Assembly: GCA_045110675.1 (NCBI GenBank)
Contig: JBGCGJ010000028.1
Span: 1-34,178, forward strand
Origin: JBALVT01 sp045110675
Lineage (GTDB): Bacteria > Pseudomonadota > Gammaproteobacteria > Pseudomonadales > Halieaceae
Length of the DNA: 34,178 nt
Reading direction: 5' to 3'
Position numbers and translations under genes: made by a program. Of the stretch, positions 14,517 through 23,694 are shown one piece after another. The notes under the pieces were generated by a model. It saw nothing but the letters and a program-made list of their open reading frames with translations, did no database searches and was not told the origin of the DNA. Position 1 is the stretch's first letter; each line of letters opens with the position of its first letter.

Positions 14517-16253
14517 CTAATTAGCCGGAGCCAAATTCTCAACCATCAGTTGAAGTGATCGATTGCCACGAAATTCGTTCACATCTAGTCGATAGGCGAG
14601 ATGCACTTTGCGAACAGACTCATTCGGCCATACATCCAGGTCAACATTAAACGCGATTGCATCGAGGGCAAGATCAGATTCGGCTGGCATAACCACCAGC
14701 TTCAAATGCTTCTCGCCGACCAACCGTTGATTAACCAGCACAAATTCACCGTCAAACACCGGCTCCGGAAAATGCTGCCCCCAGGGCCCTGCAAAACGAA
14801 GTTCATTCGCCAACTGCATGTCAAACTGCTTCGGAACCAGTTCGCCGTCGGACTCAATCAAGGCATCCAGATTCACATCATCGACGTGTCGACTTACCTC
14901 ATCGACAAAAGCCTGGGCGAACCGAGCATAGTCTTGTTCAGAAAGGGTCAATCCAGCCGCCATAGCATGACCGCCAAACTTGCTGATCAAACCTGGATGA
15001 CGGGTCGCCACGGCGTCGAGGATATCGCGAATATGAATGCCGCTTATTGACCGGGCAGATCCTTTTAGCTGGCCCGCATCACCTTTGGCGAAGGCGATAG
15101 TCGGTCTGTGGAAGCGATCCTTGATGCGCGATGCCACGATCCCGATAACCCCCTGATGCCAACCGGGTTCGTATAAGGTCATCGCTACGGGAAGCTCGCT
15201 TCCCTCCACTATGTTCAAGTTCTCGAGCGCACTCATGGCCTCGCGTTGCATATCCTGTTCGATGGTTCGGCGATCCAGATTTAACTGATGCAAACGCGCT
15301 GCATAGGAGTCTGCCGCCGATGCATTGTCACAAAGCAGACATTCAATGCCGATAGACATGTTTTCAAGACGGCCCGCCGCGTTCAATCGCGGCCCAACCG
15401 CAAAGCCAAGATCGGAGGCTACCACTTGTCTAAAATCTTTTGCGGCAACACGCAACAAAGCGAGAATTCCCGAGCGGGCCTGTCCCGCTCGAATACGTTG
15501 CAATCCGTTGGCAACCAGTATGCGATTGTTGCGATCCAGCGGCACAACATCGGCAACAGTCCCCAGTGCTACGAGATCCAAATAACTCGCGAGGTTCGGC
15601 TCTACGATAGCTCGCTCGGCAAACCAGTGACGACTACGCAACTCCGCTCGAAGTGCTAACATGACATAAAAGATAACCCCGACGCCCGCCAGACTCTTGC
15701 TTGAAAATTCGCATAGAGGTTGGTTGGGATTGACGATGACATCGGCCTCTGGCAACACATCACCTGCGAGGTGGTGGTCGGTAACCAGGGTGGCAATTCC
15801 GTGATCTCTGGCTGCTGTTACGCCTTCTATGCTCGAAATCCCGTTGTCGACCGTGACGATGATATCCGGTTTGGATTCGCCCGCTAGTTCAACTATTTCC
15901 GGGGTAAGGCCGTAGCCGTATTCAAACCGGTTGGGCACTAGGAACTCTACACTGGCGGCACCCATTTGACGAAGTACCGAAACCGCCAGGGCAGTACTGG
16001 TTGCACCATCGGCGTCGAAATCTCCCACTATCAGAATCTTTTTGGCATCAGCGAGCGCATCCGCTAACAACACAGCGGCAGCTTGCGCGTTTAACAACTT
16101 CGTAGGGTGGATAAGAGCGCCGAAAGTGAGATCCAAATCGGCTTCGGTTTGAATCCCCCGCGCGCTGTAAATACGCGCTAGCAGTGGATCGATATCAGTC
16201 TGTACAAGCTCACTGGACCGGGTAGCGACTCTTCGACGAATGGTCTTATTCAT
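14517..16253 (-). CDS. recJ: Single-stranded-DNA-specific exonuclease RecJ
   Basis: A 5'-3' single-strand DNA exonuclease of the DHH family, acting in RecF-pathway recombination and mismatch repair. The 578-residue product is normal length. Manganese-binding motifs are visible in order: DFDADG (78-83), DNG (136-138) and DHH (159-161), followed by VNPNQP. Later come the DHHA1 domain (GWHQGVIGIVASRIKDRF, about 358-375, and KFGGHAMAAGLTL) and a C-terminal OB-like domain. ATG at 16253 has AGGTAGGCGGC before it. It lies 24 bases downstream of thrC, as in the xerD-dsbC-hom-thrC-recJ cluster of many gammaproteobacteria. Confidence 0.97.
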   Translation of the reverse strand: MNKTIRRRVATRSSELVQTDIDPLLARIYSARGIQTEADLDLTFGALIHPTKLLNAQAAAVLLADALADAKKILIVGDFDADGATSTALAVSVLRQMGAASVEFLVPNRFEYGYGLTPEIVELAGESKPDIIVTVDNGISSIEGVTAARDHGIATLVTDHHLAGDVLPEADVIVNPNQPLCEFSSKSLAGVGVIFYVMLALRAELRSRHWFAERAIVEPNLASYLDLVALGTVADVVPLDRNNRILVANGLQRIRAGQARSGILALLRVAAKDFRQVVASDLGFAVGPRLNAAGRLENMSIGIECLLCDNASAADSYAARLHQLNLDRRTIEQDMQREAMSALENLNIVEGSELPVAMTLYEPGWHQGVIGIVASRIKDRFHRPTIAFAKGDAGQLKGSARSISGIHIRDILDAVATRHPGLISKFGGHAMAAGLTLSEQDYARFAQAFVDEVSRHVDDVNLDALIESDGELVPKQFDMQLANELRFAGPWGQHFPEPVFDGEFVLVNQRLVGEKHLKLVVMPAESDLALDAIAFNVDLDVWPNESVRKVHLAYRLDVNEFRGNRSLQLMVENLAPAN

Positions 16254-16277
16254 GCCGCCTACCTTTCGTCGAAATGA

Positions 16278-17675
16278 TCAAGCGTTGATATTGCTCGCCA
16301 TAAATTCATGTACAGCGGACAAATCGTTGGCCAATACATCGAACCGTTCTTCTCGCTCAAAAAGATCCGCCAAATGTGCCGGTAACTCGGGCGCCCGGGA
16401 AATACCGGCGGTCTGAATGGCGTCGGGGAATTTGGCAGGGTGCGCTGTGGCCAATGTAATCACAGGAATATGGCTAGCAATTCCCGCCTCGAAGGCGGCC
16501 CTCACACCGATAGCACTGTGTGGGTCCAACAGGTATTCGCATTGATTCCAGGTTGAGGCAATCTGCTGACAAGTTTCATCGTCACTGACATGGGCACTGC
16601 CAAATAGATCACTCACGCTCGCCATGGCGGCATCGGAAAACGCGATATCACCTGTGTCGAAACGATGCATCAGATCGGCAATTGACGGGCCATCACGGTC
16701 ATACATATCAAATAACAGGCGTTCAAAATTGCTGGACACAGTGATATCCATACTCGGCGACAATGTGTGCTCCAAAGGCTGCCGATTGTAGTTTCCCGTG
16801 GTCAAAACACGGTGCAATACGTCGTTGCGATTGGTAGCAATAATCAGCTTCTCGACAGGGAGACCCATTTTATGAGCGAGGTAGCCCGCAAAAATATCAC
16901 CAAAGTTTCCAGTGGGAACAGAAAATGCAACGGCGCGGGACGGGGCACCCAGAGCAACTGCCGCATAAAAGTAGTAGACAATCTGAGCCATAATTCGAGC
17001 CCAGTTTATTGAGTTCACGGCGACCAAAGACCTGTCCGAAGGAAGGAAGCTCTTGTCGGCAAAACTCGCTTTGACCATCGCCTGGCAGTCATCAAAATTT
17101 CCCTGCACGGCGAGGTTGTGAATATTGTCGCCCTTGACCGTCGTCATTTGACGACGCTGGACATCAGAGACTCTATCGTGAGGATGCAAAATAAAGATGT
17201 CGATATTCTTGCAACGCTTGCAGCCCTCAATCGCCGCCGAGCCCGTGTCGCCTGAAGTGGCTCCCATGATGACCACTTTCTGATGTTTGCGTTCAAGCAT
17301 GTAATCGAGCAAACGACCGAGCAACTGCAAGGCAAAATCTTTAAAAGCCAGTGTTGGACCGTGAAACAGCTCCAGCACCCATTGATTGGAAGACAACTGC
17401 ACCAGGGGAGCTACTGCATCGTGGCGAAACTCGGCGTAAGTCTCTTCTATTATGGAGCGTAAATCATCTGTGCCAATACTGTCGGAGACAAACGGTGTGA
17501 GTATTCTTTCGGCGAGCTGTGGATAGTCCATCGACGCCATGTCGGTGATTTCTGAAGTCGTAAAAGTGGGCAGTGATTCCGGGACATACAAGCCCCCATC
17601 CGACGCCAATCCGGTCAACAGGACCTCTTCAAAATTGAGTGCCGGAGCTTTTCCCCGAGTACTGATGTATTTCAC
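16278..17675 (-). CDS. thrC: Threonine synthase
   Basis: PLP enzyme that converts O-phospho-L-homoserine to threonine. The 465-residue protein begins with the class-typical MKYISTRGKAPALNFEEVLL. The PLP lysine is Lys112 in HGPTLAFKDFALQLLG, and the phosphate-binding SGDTGSAA follows near residue 140. The start is GTG at 17675, with AAAGGTAGAG upstream; no better ATG is near. It is 16 bases downstream of hom on the same strand. No leader-peptide attenuator was seen ahead of hom or thrC. Confidence 0.97.
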   Translation of the reverse strand: MKYISTRGKAPALNFEEVLLTGLASDGGLYVPESLPTFTTSEITDMASMDYPQLAERILTPFVSDSIGTDDLRSIIEETYAEFRHDAVAPLVQLSSNQWVLELFHGPTLAFKDFALQLLGRLLDYMLERKHQKVVIMGATSGDTGSAAIEGCKRCKNIDIFILHPHDRVSDVQRRQMTTVKGDNIHNLAVQGNFDDCQAMVKASFADKSFLPSDRSLVAVNSINWARIMAQIVYYFYAAVALGAPSRAVAFSVPTGNFGDIFAGYLAHKMGLPVEKLIIATNRNDVLHRVLTTGNYNRQPLEHTLSPSMDITVSSNFERLLFDMYDRDGPSIADLMHRFDTGDIAFSDAAMASVSDLFGSAHVSDDETCQQIASTWNQCEYLLDPHSAIGVRAAFEAGIASHIPVITLATAHPAKFPDAIQTAGISRAPELPAHLADLFEREERFDVLANDLSAVHEFMASNINA

Positions 17676-17691
17676 GATGCTCTACCTTTCA

Positions 17692-18999
17692 TTAACCTTC
17701 TAGAGGTTCGACCCTGATGCAGGCTATTTTGCCAGTGATACTGTCCAACGCTTCGATACCAGCGACCGCCGATTCGAGCGCACCTTGGGCGGCTATGTTG
17801 GTAAGGACGATCACCGGTACGCGGGCTTCGCCACCTGCGGGCGCTTTTTGAATCAGCGCTTCAATGCTAATACCCTGCTCGCTCAAAATACGCGTCACCT
17901 GCGTCATCACTCCGGGTTTATCCAGTGCTTCCATGCGCAGATACCATGGTGTCTCAACATCTAACATGGGCACTACGGGCAGCTCGGCGATAGCTTGAGG
18001 AGCCACGCCCAGGGCAGGTACTCGAGAGTGCTGCCCGACACTAATATCCCTAGCGAGGTCTATGATGTCTGCAACAACGGCGGAAGCCGTCGGTTCGGCT
18101 CCTGCACCCGCTCCATAATACAAGGTGGGACCAACCGCACTTCCCTGCACCAATACAGCGTTCTTAACGCCGTTCACATTAGCTAGCAAACGAGTATCGG
18201 GTATAAGCGTGGGGTGCACACGTAGCTCAATTCCTTTTTCAGACTGCTTTGCTACACCCAGGTGTTTGATGCGATAACCCAGTTCTCCCGCATAATCCAC
18301 ATCCTGTGTCGTTAGCTTGGTAATACCCTCGGTATAGACCTCGCTAAATTGCAACGGCGTACCAAAAGCAATAGCGGCAAGAATAACTAGCTTGTGGGCT
18401 GCATCAATACCTTCAACATCAAAAGTTGGATCGGCTTCCGCGTATCCCAGTACCTGGGCCTCAGCGAGTACCTCAGCGAAATCCCGCCCTTTTTCTCGCA
18501 TCTCACTGAGGATAAAATTGCCAGTCCCGTTAATGATTCCAGCCAACCACTCAATTTGGTTCCCCGCTAATCCTTCTCGAAGTGCCTTGATGATCGGGAT
18601 ACCACCCGCCACTGCCGCTTCGTATCTGACCGTCACACGGTTTTCTTCGGCCAGGGCAAAAATCCCGTTTCCAAATTCTGCGATCAGCGCTTTGTTCGCA
18701 GTAACCACGTGCTTTCCCGCTCGAATAGCTCCCTCGACAAGCTCACGGGCTATAGTGGTACCACCGATCAACTCGACGATCACTTCGACATCGGGGTCTT
18801 TCACCACGTCGAAGATATCGCGGCTGACCTTGACGTCAGCGGTGTCACAATCGGGGTGATCCCGTCGCGCACCTACGTGTACTATTTCAATAGGAGCCAA
18901 TGCCCGAGCTGCCACCAGATCCGCATTCTGCGCCAGCACATTGAAGGTGCCACTGCCCACAGTGCCGAGACCACATATGCCAATTTTTACTGATTTCAA
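17692..18999 (-). CDS. hom: Homoserine dehydrogenase
   Basis: Reduces aspartate semialdehyde to homoserine, the branch point toward threonine and methionine. The protein is 435 residues: an N-terminal NAD(P)-binding fold with GLGTVG at 10-15, a catalytic domain (NGTGNFILSEM and EADPTFDVEGIDAAHK), and a C-terminal ACT domain (about 350-430) that usually mediates threonine feedback inhibition. It is monofunctional, with no aspartokinase part. The start is TTG at 18999, with CAGGGTATTAG just before it. It forms a run with thrC and recJ downstream. Confidence 0.96.
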   Translation of the reverse strand: MKSVKIGICGLGTVGSGTFNVLAQNADLVAARALAPIEIVHVGARRDHPDCDTADVKVSRDIFDVVKDPDVEVIVELIGGTTIARELVEGAIRAGKHVVTANKALIAEFGNGIFALAEENRVTVRYEAAVAGGIPIIKALREGLAGNQIEWLAGIINGTGNFILSEMREKGRDFAEVLAEAQVLGYAEADPTFDVEGIDAAHKLVILAAIAFGTPLQFSEVYTEGITKLTTQDVDYAGELGYRIKHLGVAKQSEKGIELRVHPTLIPDTRLLANVNGVKNAVLVQGSAVGPTLYYGAGAGAEPTASAVVADIIDLARDISVGQHSRVPALGVAPQAIAELPVVPMLDVETPWYLRMEALDKPGVMTQVTRILSEQGISIEALIQKAPAGGEARVPVIVLTNIAAQGALESAVAGIEALDSITGKIACIRVEPLEG

Positions 19000-19059
19000 A
19001 CTAATACCCTGAACCTTTTTTATATTCTCATTGCTTCCATTCGACCCAATCTGAGCCGC

Positions 19060-20250
19060 TTAAGCAAATCCGTCTTGCTTCATCATACGCTTGATACTGC
19101 GTATCGCCTGACGCGTTCGATGCTCGTTTTCGATCAAACCAAATCGAACAAAGCCCTCTCCGTATTCACCGAAGCCAATACCCGGAGACACTGCCACCTT
19201 AGCCTCTGTTAGCAATTTCTTGCTGAATTCCAGGGAGCCCATCTCCCGATAGCACTGTGGAACCTCTGCCCAAACAAACATGGTAGCTCTGGGTGATTTC
19301 ACAGGCCAGCCCGCAGCGTTCAAACCTTTGCACAATACGTCGCGACGACTTTTGTAGAGGGCATTAATTTCGGCAACGCAGCTTTGATCTCCTTCCAGTG
19401 CCGAGATAGCCGCAACCTGTATGGGAGTAAACATACCGTAATCGAGGTAGGACTTCATGCGCGCGAGTGCGCCTACCAGCTGAGGATTTCCACAGCAAAA
19501 TCCCACTCGCCAACCCGGCATATTGTAACTCTTTGACATGCTGAAAAATTCAACCGCGATGTCTTTGGCACCCTTCACCTGCAGGATGGAGGGAGCTTCA
19601 TAGCCGTCATAGCAAAGGTCCGCATAAGCCAAGTCTTGCACCACCCATATCTCATGCTCCTTGGCGATGGCGATTACTCGTTCAAAAAACTCCAGGTCGA
19701 CACAGTGTGCAGTGGGATTGGAAGGAAAATTAAGCACCAGCATCTTGGGCTTTGGGTAGCTGTTGCGGATCGCGTTTTCCAATTCTCCAAAGAATTCGGT
19801 TTCGTCGGCGGCCATGGGAACATGCCGAATATCGGCACCGGAAATCACAAAGCCGTAAGGGTGAATTGGGTAGGAGGGATTGGGCACCAGTATGGCGTCT
19901 CCAGGACCGGTGGTCGCCAGCGCCAGATGCGCCAACCCCTCTTTCGATCCCAGGGTGACAATCGCTTCGGTTTCCGGATTTAAGGTGACATCGTAACGTC
20001 GTTGGTACCAGTCGCAAATGGCTTTGCGTAAACGCGGAATTCCCTTTGATTGGGAATATCGGTGGGTGTCGCCTCTCTGTGCCGTCTCCACCATTTTCTC
20101 GACGATATGTGAAGGGGTTGGCTGATCCGGGTTACCCATGCCGAAATCAATAATATCTTCCCCTGCGGCTCTGGCGCTCTGCTTAAGCTCTCCAATGATG
20201 TTAAATACATAGGGGGGGAGGCGCTTGATGCGCTGAAACTGATCGTCCAC
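19060..20250 (-). CDS. alaC: Class I/II aminotransferase, AlaC-like
   Basis: A 396-residue fold-type I PLP aminotransferase. The PLP lysine is Lys240 in SMSKSYNMPGWRVGF; NPTAHCVD, DLAYADLCYDG and a C-terminal Arg in FVRFGLIEN support the family. The sequence style (FNIIGELKQSARAAGEDIIDFGMGNPDQPTP) is that of AlaC (YfdZ), which makes alanine from pyruvate and glutamate. The position directly ahead of hom is common in gammaproteobacteria, so a role beside threonine or methionine metabolism is also possible. The start is GTG at 20250; the nearest ATG is far inside the conserved region. Confidence 0.9.
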   Translation of the reverse strand: MDDQFQRIKRLPPYVFNIIGELKQSARAAGEDIIDFGMGNPDQPTPSHIVEKMVETAQRGDTHRYSQSKGIPRLRKAICDWYQRRYDVTLNPETEAIVTLGSKEGLAHLALATTGPGDAILVPNPSYPIHPYGFVISGADIRHVPMAADETEFFGELENAIRNSYPKPKMLVLNFPSNPTAHCVDLEFFERVIAIAKEHEIWVVQDLAYADLCYDGYEAPSILQVKGAKDIAVEFFSMSKSYNMPGWRVGFCCGNPQLVGALARMKSYLDYGMFTPIQVAAISALEGDQSCVAEINALYKSRRDVLCKGLNAAGWPVKSPRATMFVWAEVPQCYREMGSLEFSKKLLTEAKVAVSPGIGFGEYGEGFVRFGLIENEHRTRQAIRSIKRMMKQDGFA

Positions 20251-20299
20251 GAGATGGGGCCCTGTTGCGGATAAATTTACGGAGGATTGTGGGTCGCAA

Positions 20300-20328
20300 A
20301 CAGTACTGAGTCAGCCCCATGCTGTCAA
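20300..20328 (-). promoter_or_regulatory. Predicted sigma-70 promoter of the alaC-like/hom/thrC/recJ run
   Basis: On the minus strand a perfect -35 TTGACA (20323-20328) is followed by exactly 17 bases and TACTGT (20300-20305). The transcript start would be about 43 bases ahead of the GTG at 20250. No transcription factor site or attenuator was recognised. Confidence 0.65.
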
Positions 20329-20361
20329 CGCAGCACGAGGCTATATGGGCATTTTGACGTT

Positions 20362-21126
20362 TTAGTTCAAGCCGAGCTTGGCGATCAGCTCATCCGCGGT
20401 TTGGTATCCGGGAAGCATCTCTCCCGACTCTGTCACAATCGCAGGGGTTCCGTTGACACCCAACTCCTGGCCCAACTGAAACTGACTGGCTACAGGGTTT
20501 CCGGAGCAGACATTTTCAGTCACCGCGAGCTTGTTCTTCATACGGGTAAGCGCATCCTGCGGATCGGCGCTGCACCAGGCACTGGCCAATTTGCGATAAC
20601 CATCAGAACCTAGACCCGCTCGCGGATACGCCAAATAGCGAACCTCGACGCCCCTACGATTAAGTTCGGGAACCTCTTTGTGCAACTTCTGGCAGTAAAA
20701 ACAAGTGATATCTGTGAATACCGTAATAACACCTTTGGGGGTAGATGCCGGAGAAAACACGATCATTTCCTCAGTGGCGACTTTGTCCAATTTCGTTTTT
20801 CGGATTCCATCTCTGCGCTGTTCGGCGAGATTCACAAAACCGTTGGGTGCGATACGGAACATATCACCAGCCACAAAGTGGTCGCCTTTGGCGCTGGAGT
20901 AAATTAGCGGCCCGTTGACAAATTGCACGGCATACAAACCGGCAATTTCACTGTTTTCCACGCTCTCAACTTTCATTGTCTTGGTGGCGGTTTCCAGAGT
21001 GGTTTTGAGCTTGCTCGCAATAGCCGGATCGGCGGGTGTTCCCGCTGTGGCACTACCTGCAGTCATCAACCCTGCGCACAACAGTGCGGCTCTGCACAGT
21101 GCAATTCTTAGTACTTGGAAATTCAT
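20362..21126 (-). CDS. dsbC: Periplasmic disulfide isomerase DsbC family
   Basis: Rearranges wrong disulfides in secreted proteins. The 254-residue precursor has a signal peptide of about 29 residues (charged start, hydrophobic ALCRAALLCAGLMTAG, cleavage near SATAG). An N-terminal dimerisation domain and a thioredoxin-fold domain follow. The active site is CFYC (Cys142-Cys145) and the cis-proline loop is NGTPAIV. A second Cys pair (ASAWC and ENVC) matches the structural disulfide of the family. The middle dipeptide FY differs from the CGYC of E. coli DsbC and may shift redox potential. GAGGATTTAGA precedes the ATG. It lies 84 bases downstream of xerD, the conserved order. Confidence 0.95.
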   Translation of the reverse strand: MNFQVLRIALCRAALLCAGLMTAGSATAGTPADPAIASKLKTTLETATKTMKVESVENSEIAGLYAVQFVNGPLIYSSAKGDHFVAGDMFRIAPNGFVNLAEQRRDGIRKTKLDKVATEEMIVFSPASTPKGVITVFTDITCFYCQKLHKEVPELNRRGVEVRYLAYPRAGLGSDGYRKLASAWCSADPQDALTRMKNKLAVTENVCSGNPVASQFQLGQELGVNGTPAIVTESGEMLPGYQTADELIAKLGLN

Positions 21127-21210
21127 TCTAAATCCTCTGGAAATGGCTGCCGATGGGCACTTATTGAATTATCTTCGAGCTATTGGAGCGATAGACGGCC
21201 CAATAGTTCC

Positions 21211-22116
21211 TTATCCCCGCGGATGGTGCTCCGCATGGAGTTCCTGCATCCTTTGCTTGGCAACGTGGGTATAGATCTGGGTCGTGGTCAAATCACTGTG
21301 ACCCAACAACATCTGCACCACTCTGAGGTCAGCCCCGTGATTCAGCAAGTGTGTAGCAAAAGCATGTCGCAAAGTGTGCGGAGACAAGTCCTTTTTTATC
21401 GCCGCGCGTTCTGCATAGATTTTAATACGATACCAGAAGGTCTGGCGAGTCATTTGTGTTCCTCGGCGGCTGGGAAACAACACGTCACTGGGAAGGCCTT
21501 TGAGCAATTCAGACCTTGGACCTGCCATATAACGTTTAAGCCACATCAGAGCCTCCTCCCCCATCGGCACCAATCGCTCTTTACTTCCTTTCCCGAAAAC
21601 CCGCACAACACCTTGATTAAGGCTGACTTGCACAACCTGCATACTGGTTAGCTCGGTGACGCGGAGTCCACACGCATAGAGCATTTCCAGCATGGTGCGA
21701 TCCCTGAACTCCAGCGCAATATCGACATCCGGCGCTTTCAGCAATCGCTCTACGTCCCTCTCGGAGAGTGACTTTGGTAACGGTCTTCCGAGTTTAGGGC
21801 TGTCGACATCCAAGGTCGGATCGACAGTCAGCCTTCCCTCTCGCAACGAGTACTTGTAAAAACCCCTGGCACAAGACATAAACCTTGCGGTGGAACGCTG
21901 AGACTGGCCATTTCGCAGACACTCACCAAGATAGGCTTGAAGATCTCCGCGATCTGCTCTCAATACACTCTTGCCCCGCTCTTTTGACAACCAGATATCG
22001 TAGTGACGTAAATCACTGCGATAAGACGACAAAGTATTCTCACTGAGGCCCTTTTCCATCCACATGGCGTCAATGTAGCGTTCGATTTCCGGGTGGTCAG
22101 TAGTGCTTTGAGACAT
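21211..22116 (-). CDS. xerD: Tyrosine recombinase XerD
   Basis: With XerC it resolves chromosome dimers at dif under FtsK control. The 301-residue protein has the N-terminal SAM-like core-binding domain (about 8-92) and the catalytic domain. All catalytic residues are present: Arg152 (CGLRVTEL), Lys176 (GKGSKE), His247 and Arg250 (LSPHTLRHAF), His273 (LLGHSDLTTTQ) and nucleophile Tyr282 (IYTHV). It is a housekeeping Xer protein, judged by its near-standard length and its dsbC-recJ neighbourhood, and is not a phage integrase. ATG at 22116 lacks a strong ribosome site. Confidence 0.97.
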   Translation of the reverse strand: MSQSTTDHPEIERYIDAMWMEKGLSENTLSSYRSDLRHYDIWLSKERGKSVLRADRGDLQAYLGECLRNGQSQRSTARFMSCARGFYKYSLREGRLTVDPTLDVDSPKLGRPLPKSLSERDVERLLKAPDVDIALEFRDRTMLEMLYACGLRVTELTSMQVVQVSLNQGVVRVFGKGSKERLVPMGEEALMWLKRYMAGPRSELLKGLPSDVLFPSRRGTQMTRQTFWYRIKIYAERAAIKKDLSPHTLRHAFATHLLNHGADLRVVQMLLGHSDLTTTQIYTHVAKQRMQELHAEHHPRG

Positions 22117-22197
22117 GGGTAGACATTACCACATGTGACAGAGTTTTAATGCCAGCAGACAATGGCTGGTTGAGAAAAATGAGATTGGGAAGAGCGG

Positions 22198-22229
22198 AAA
22201 AAAGCCCGCGCTCTATTGAGCGCGGGCTT
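22198..22229 (-). terminator. Rho-independent terminator of the PEP-CTERM gene
   Basis: A perfect 12-bp stem, AAGCCCGCGCTC (22202-22213) with GAGCGCGGGCTT (22218-22229), has a four-base loop. On the minus strand it is followed by a run of six T. It lies about 70 bases after the stop of the PEP-CTERM gene. Confidence 0.92.
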
Positions 22230-22301
22230 GTGACAACACGTCTTTCTTCAGCTAGTTGACACGCATCATGTCGCTGTAAGACGCAATTCAGACCTGTTGG
22301 T

Positions 22302-22970
22302 CTAAGCTTTCTTCTTCCGGCTCAGACCAAGCCCGGCAAGACCTAAGCCAAGCAAAAGAACAGTCCCCGGTGTTGGTACTGGGTTTCCTCCACAGATATC
22401 GACCTGCGGGTTACAGGACGTGTCGTTGAGTACAATGCTGTCTGTATGAGTTCGTAGACCCGATGCGTTCAGATTAACCGTTTGCAAAACAGCGCCTGAC
22501 GCATCAAGAAGGTCAATGACATAAAAGTCTCGCTGGGAACAGCAATCGACTCGGCCAAAAATCTCCAGAGAATCCAACTCAGTGGGTGCAGCTAGAATGA
22601 TCGTCAACATTTCGCCCATCGAATTCGTATCAGAATGGAAGATGCCAGCCATTCCACTACAATTAAAACCAACACACTGGCCGAAATTGTTGCCGTTTAT
22701 TGCTTGATCGGCGAAGCCACTAAAGCCAACTCCCGTGTGCATCGTGGTGGCACCCGCCAGCAGTGATGCTACATCTGTACCGGAACCTGTTGCGAAGGCA
22801 TTAACTTCAGCAACCTGTAACCAGCCATCGGCCGATGCAACAAAATCATGCTGGATCTCGATAGAGCTGACGCCGACAAGGCCGGCAGATGTCTGCGACG
22901 CCATGGCAAGCATTAGTGTACCTATTAGGGCAGATGCCAGTTTGACTGGATGTAGTGACTTACTCTTCAT
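22302..22970 (-). CDS. PEP-CTERM-sorted exported protein
   Basis: A 222-residue exported protein. The N-terminal signal peptide spans about 1-29 (SALIGTLMLAMASQTSAG). The C-terminus has the PEP-CTERM sorting tag: VPTPGT, a hydrophobic helix LLLGLGLAGLGL, then basic SRKKKA. This tag is recognised by an exosortase (EpsH family), which should be encoded elsewhere in the genome. The mature part contains DGWLQVAEVNAFATGSGTD, similar in style to discoidin (F5/8 type C) sugar-binding domains, and six cysteines that could form disulfides. A role in the extracellular matrix or exopolysaccharide is inferred from the class. The gene is monocistronic, with a candidate sigma-54 promoter upstream and a strong terminator. 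AAAGGG lies before the ATG. Confidence 0.88.
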   Translation of the reverse strand: MKSKSLHPVKLASALIGTLMLAMASQTSAGLVGVSSIEIQHDFVASADGWLQVAEVNAFATGSGTDVASLLAGATTMHTGVGFSGFADQAINGNNFGQCVGFNCSGMAGIFHSDTNSMGEMLTIILAAPTELDSLEIFGRVDCCSQRDFYVIDLLDASGAVLQTVNLNASGLRTHTDSIVLNDTSCNPQVDICGGNPVPTPGTVLLLGLGLAGLGLSRKKKA

Positions 22971-23089
22971 GTTCTAGAACCCTTTTCTGATAGTGGTGCA
23001 TATGATGATGTTCTTGTGCTGCAGTTCATCACCTAAAGCGCTTAAATCGTTGATTATTTTTCAAATCGCTACGAAACTACCAAAGATAT

Positions 23090-23105
23090 AGCAAAAACCA
23101 TGCCA
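23090..23105 (-). promoter_or_regulatory. Candidate sigma-54 (-24/-12) promoter of the PEP-CTERM gene
   Basis: The minus strand reads TGGCATGGTTTTTGCT, against the consensus TGGCACGNNNNTTGCW. The invariant GG and GC are ten bases apart, and only one consensus position differs (T for C). The predicted transcript start is near 23079, leaving a leader of about 110 bases. PEP-CTERM genes in other bacteria are often controlled by sigma-54 through the PrsK/PrsR pair, which fits. The 148 bases further upstream (23106-23253) hold no gene and could carry the activator site; I could not identify it. Confidence 0.75.
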
Positions 23106-23254
23106 GCCAATAAAATCAATGACTTACGATAGACTCAAGCAACAAATGTAAACAATGCTGACAAGACATAGAGGGTTCTAGGGGGTGTTTTATTAGGGAG
23201 TATTGCGAAGGAGCGCGCAACGACCAAGCTATTGCTTTGCCAGACCCCAGAAAC

Positions 23255-23283
23255 AAAAAAGCGACCACTTGGGTCGCTTTTTC
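23255..23283 (-). terminator. Rho-independent terminator after rplS
   Basis: AAAAAGCGACC (23256-23266) pairs with GGTCGCTTTTT (23272-23282) across a five-base loop. On the minus strand the T-run follows GGTCGC. It ends the rpsP-rimM-trmD-rplS transcript. The symmetrical A and T runs would also allow it to work in the other direction. Confidence 0.9.
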
Positions 23284-23301
23284 AATACAGCAGTGTAGAA
23301 A

Positions 23302-23658
23302 TTAACGAGACAACTTTTCCTTAATTCGTGCAGCTCGACCACTGAGTTCACGAAGATAGTACAACTTCGCCTGACGAACATCGCCGCGTCGTTTAACACT
23401 GAGGCTATCTACCACGTGGCTGTAAGTCTGGAATGTACGTTCAACACCTACACCGTGTGAAATCTTGCGAACCGTGAAGGCAGAGTTCAAACCGCGATTG
23501 CGCTTACCGATTACAACGCCTTCAAAAGCCTGGAGACGCTCGCGAGTGCCTTCCTTAACTTTAACCTGGACGACTACGGTATCGCCGGGAGCGAACTCGG
23601 GGAGTTCTTTTTGCATCTGCTCAGCGTTTAGCTCAGAGATAAGTTTGTTAGTGTTCAT
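23302..23658 (-). CDS. rplS: 50S ribosomal protein L19
   Basis: Ribosomal protein at the subunit interface. The 118-residue protein carries the L19 signature PEFAPGDTVVVQVKVKEGTR and the KRGDVRQAKLYYLRELSGR block, ending AARIKEKLSR. AGGAGTGCACC precedes the ATG. It is the last gene of the rpsP-rimM-trmD-rplS operon, 36 bases after trmD and just before a strong terminator. Confidence 0.98.
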   Translation of the reverse strand: MNTNKLISELNAEQMQKELPEFAPGDTVVVQVKVKEGTRERLQAFEGVVIGKRNRGLNSAFTVRKISHGVGVERTFQTYSHVVDSLSVKRRGDVRQAKLYYLRELSGRAARIKEKLSR

Positions 23659-23694
23659 GGTGCACTCCTATGTTTATCCAATCTAGCTTCACAG

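Noticed and set aside
21211..22116. Phage or island integrase
   Set aside because: Tyrosine recombinase signature, but the 301-residue length and the dsbC-recJ neighbourhood identify housekeeping XerD.
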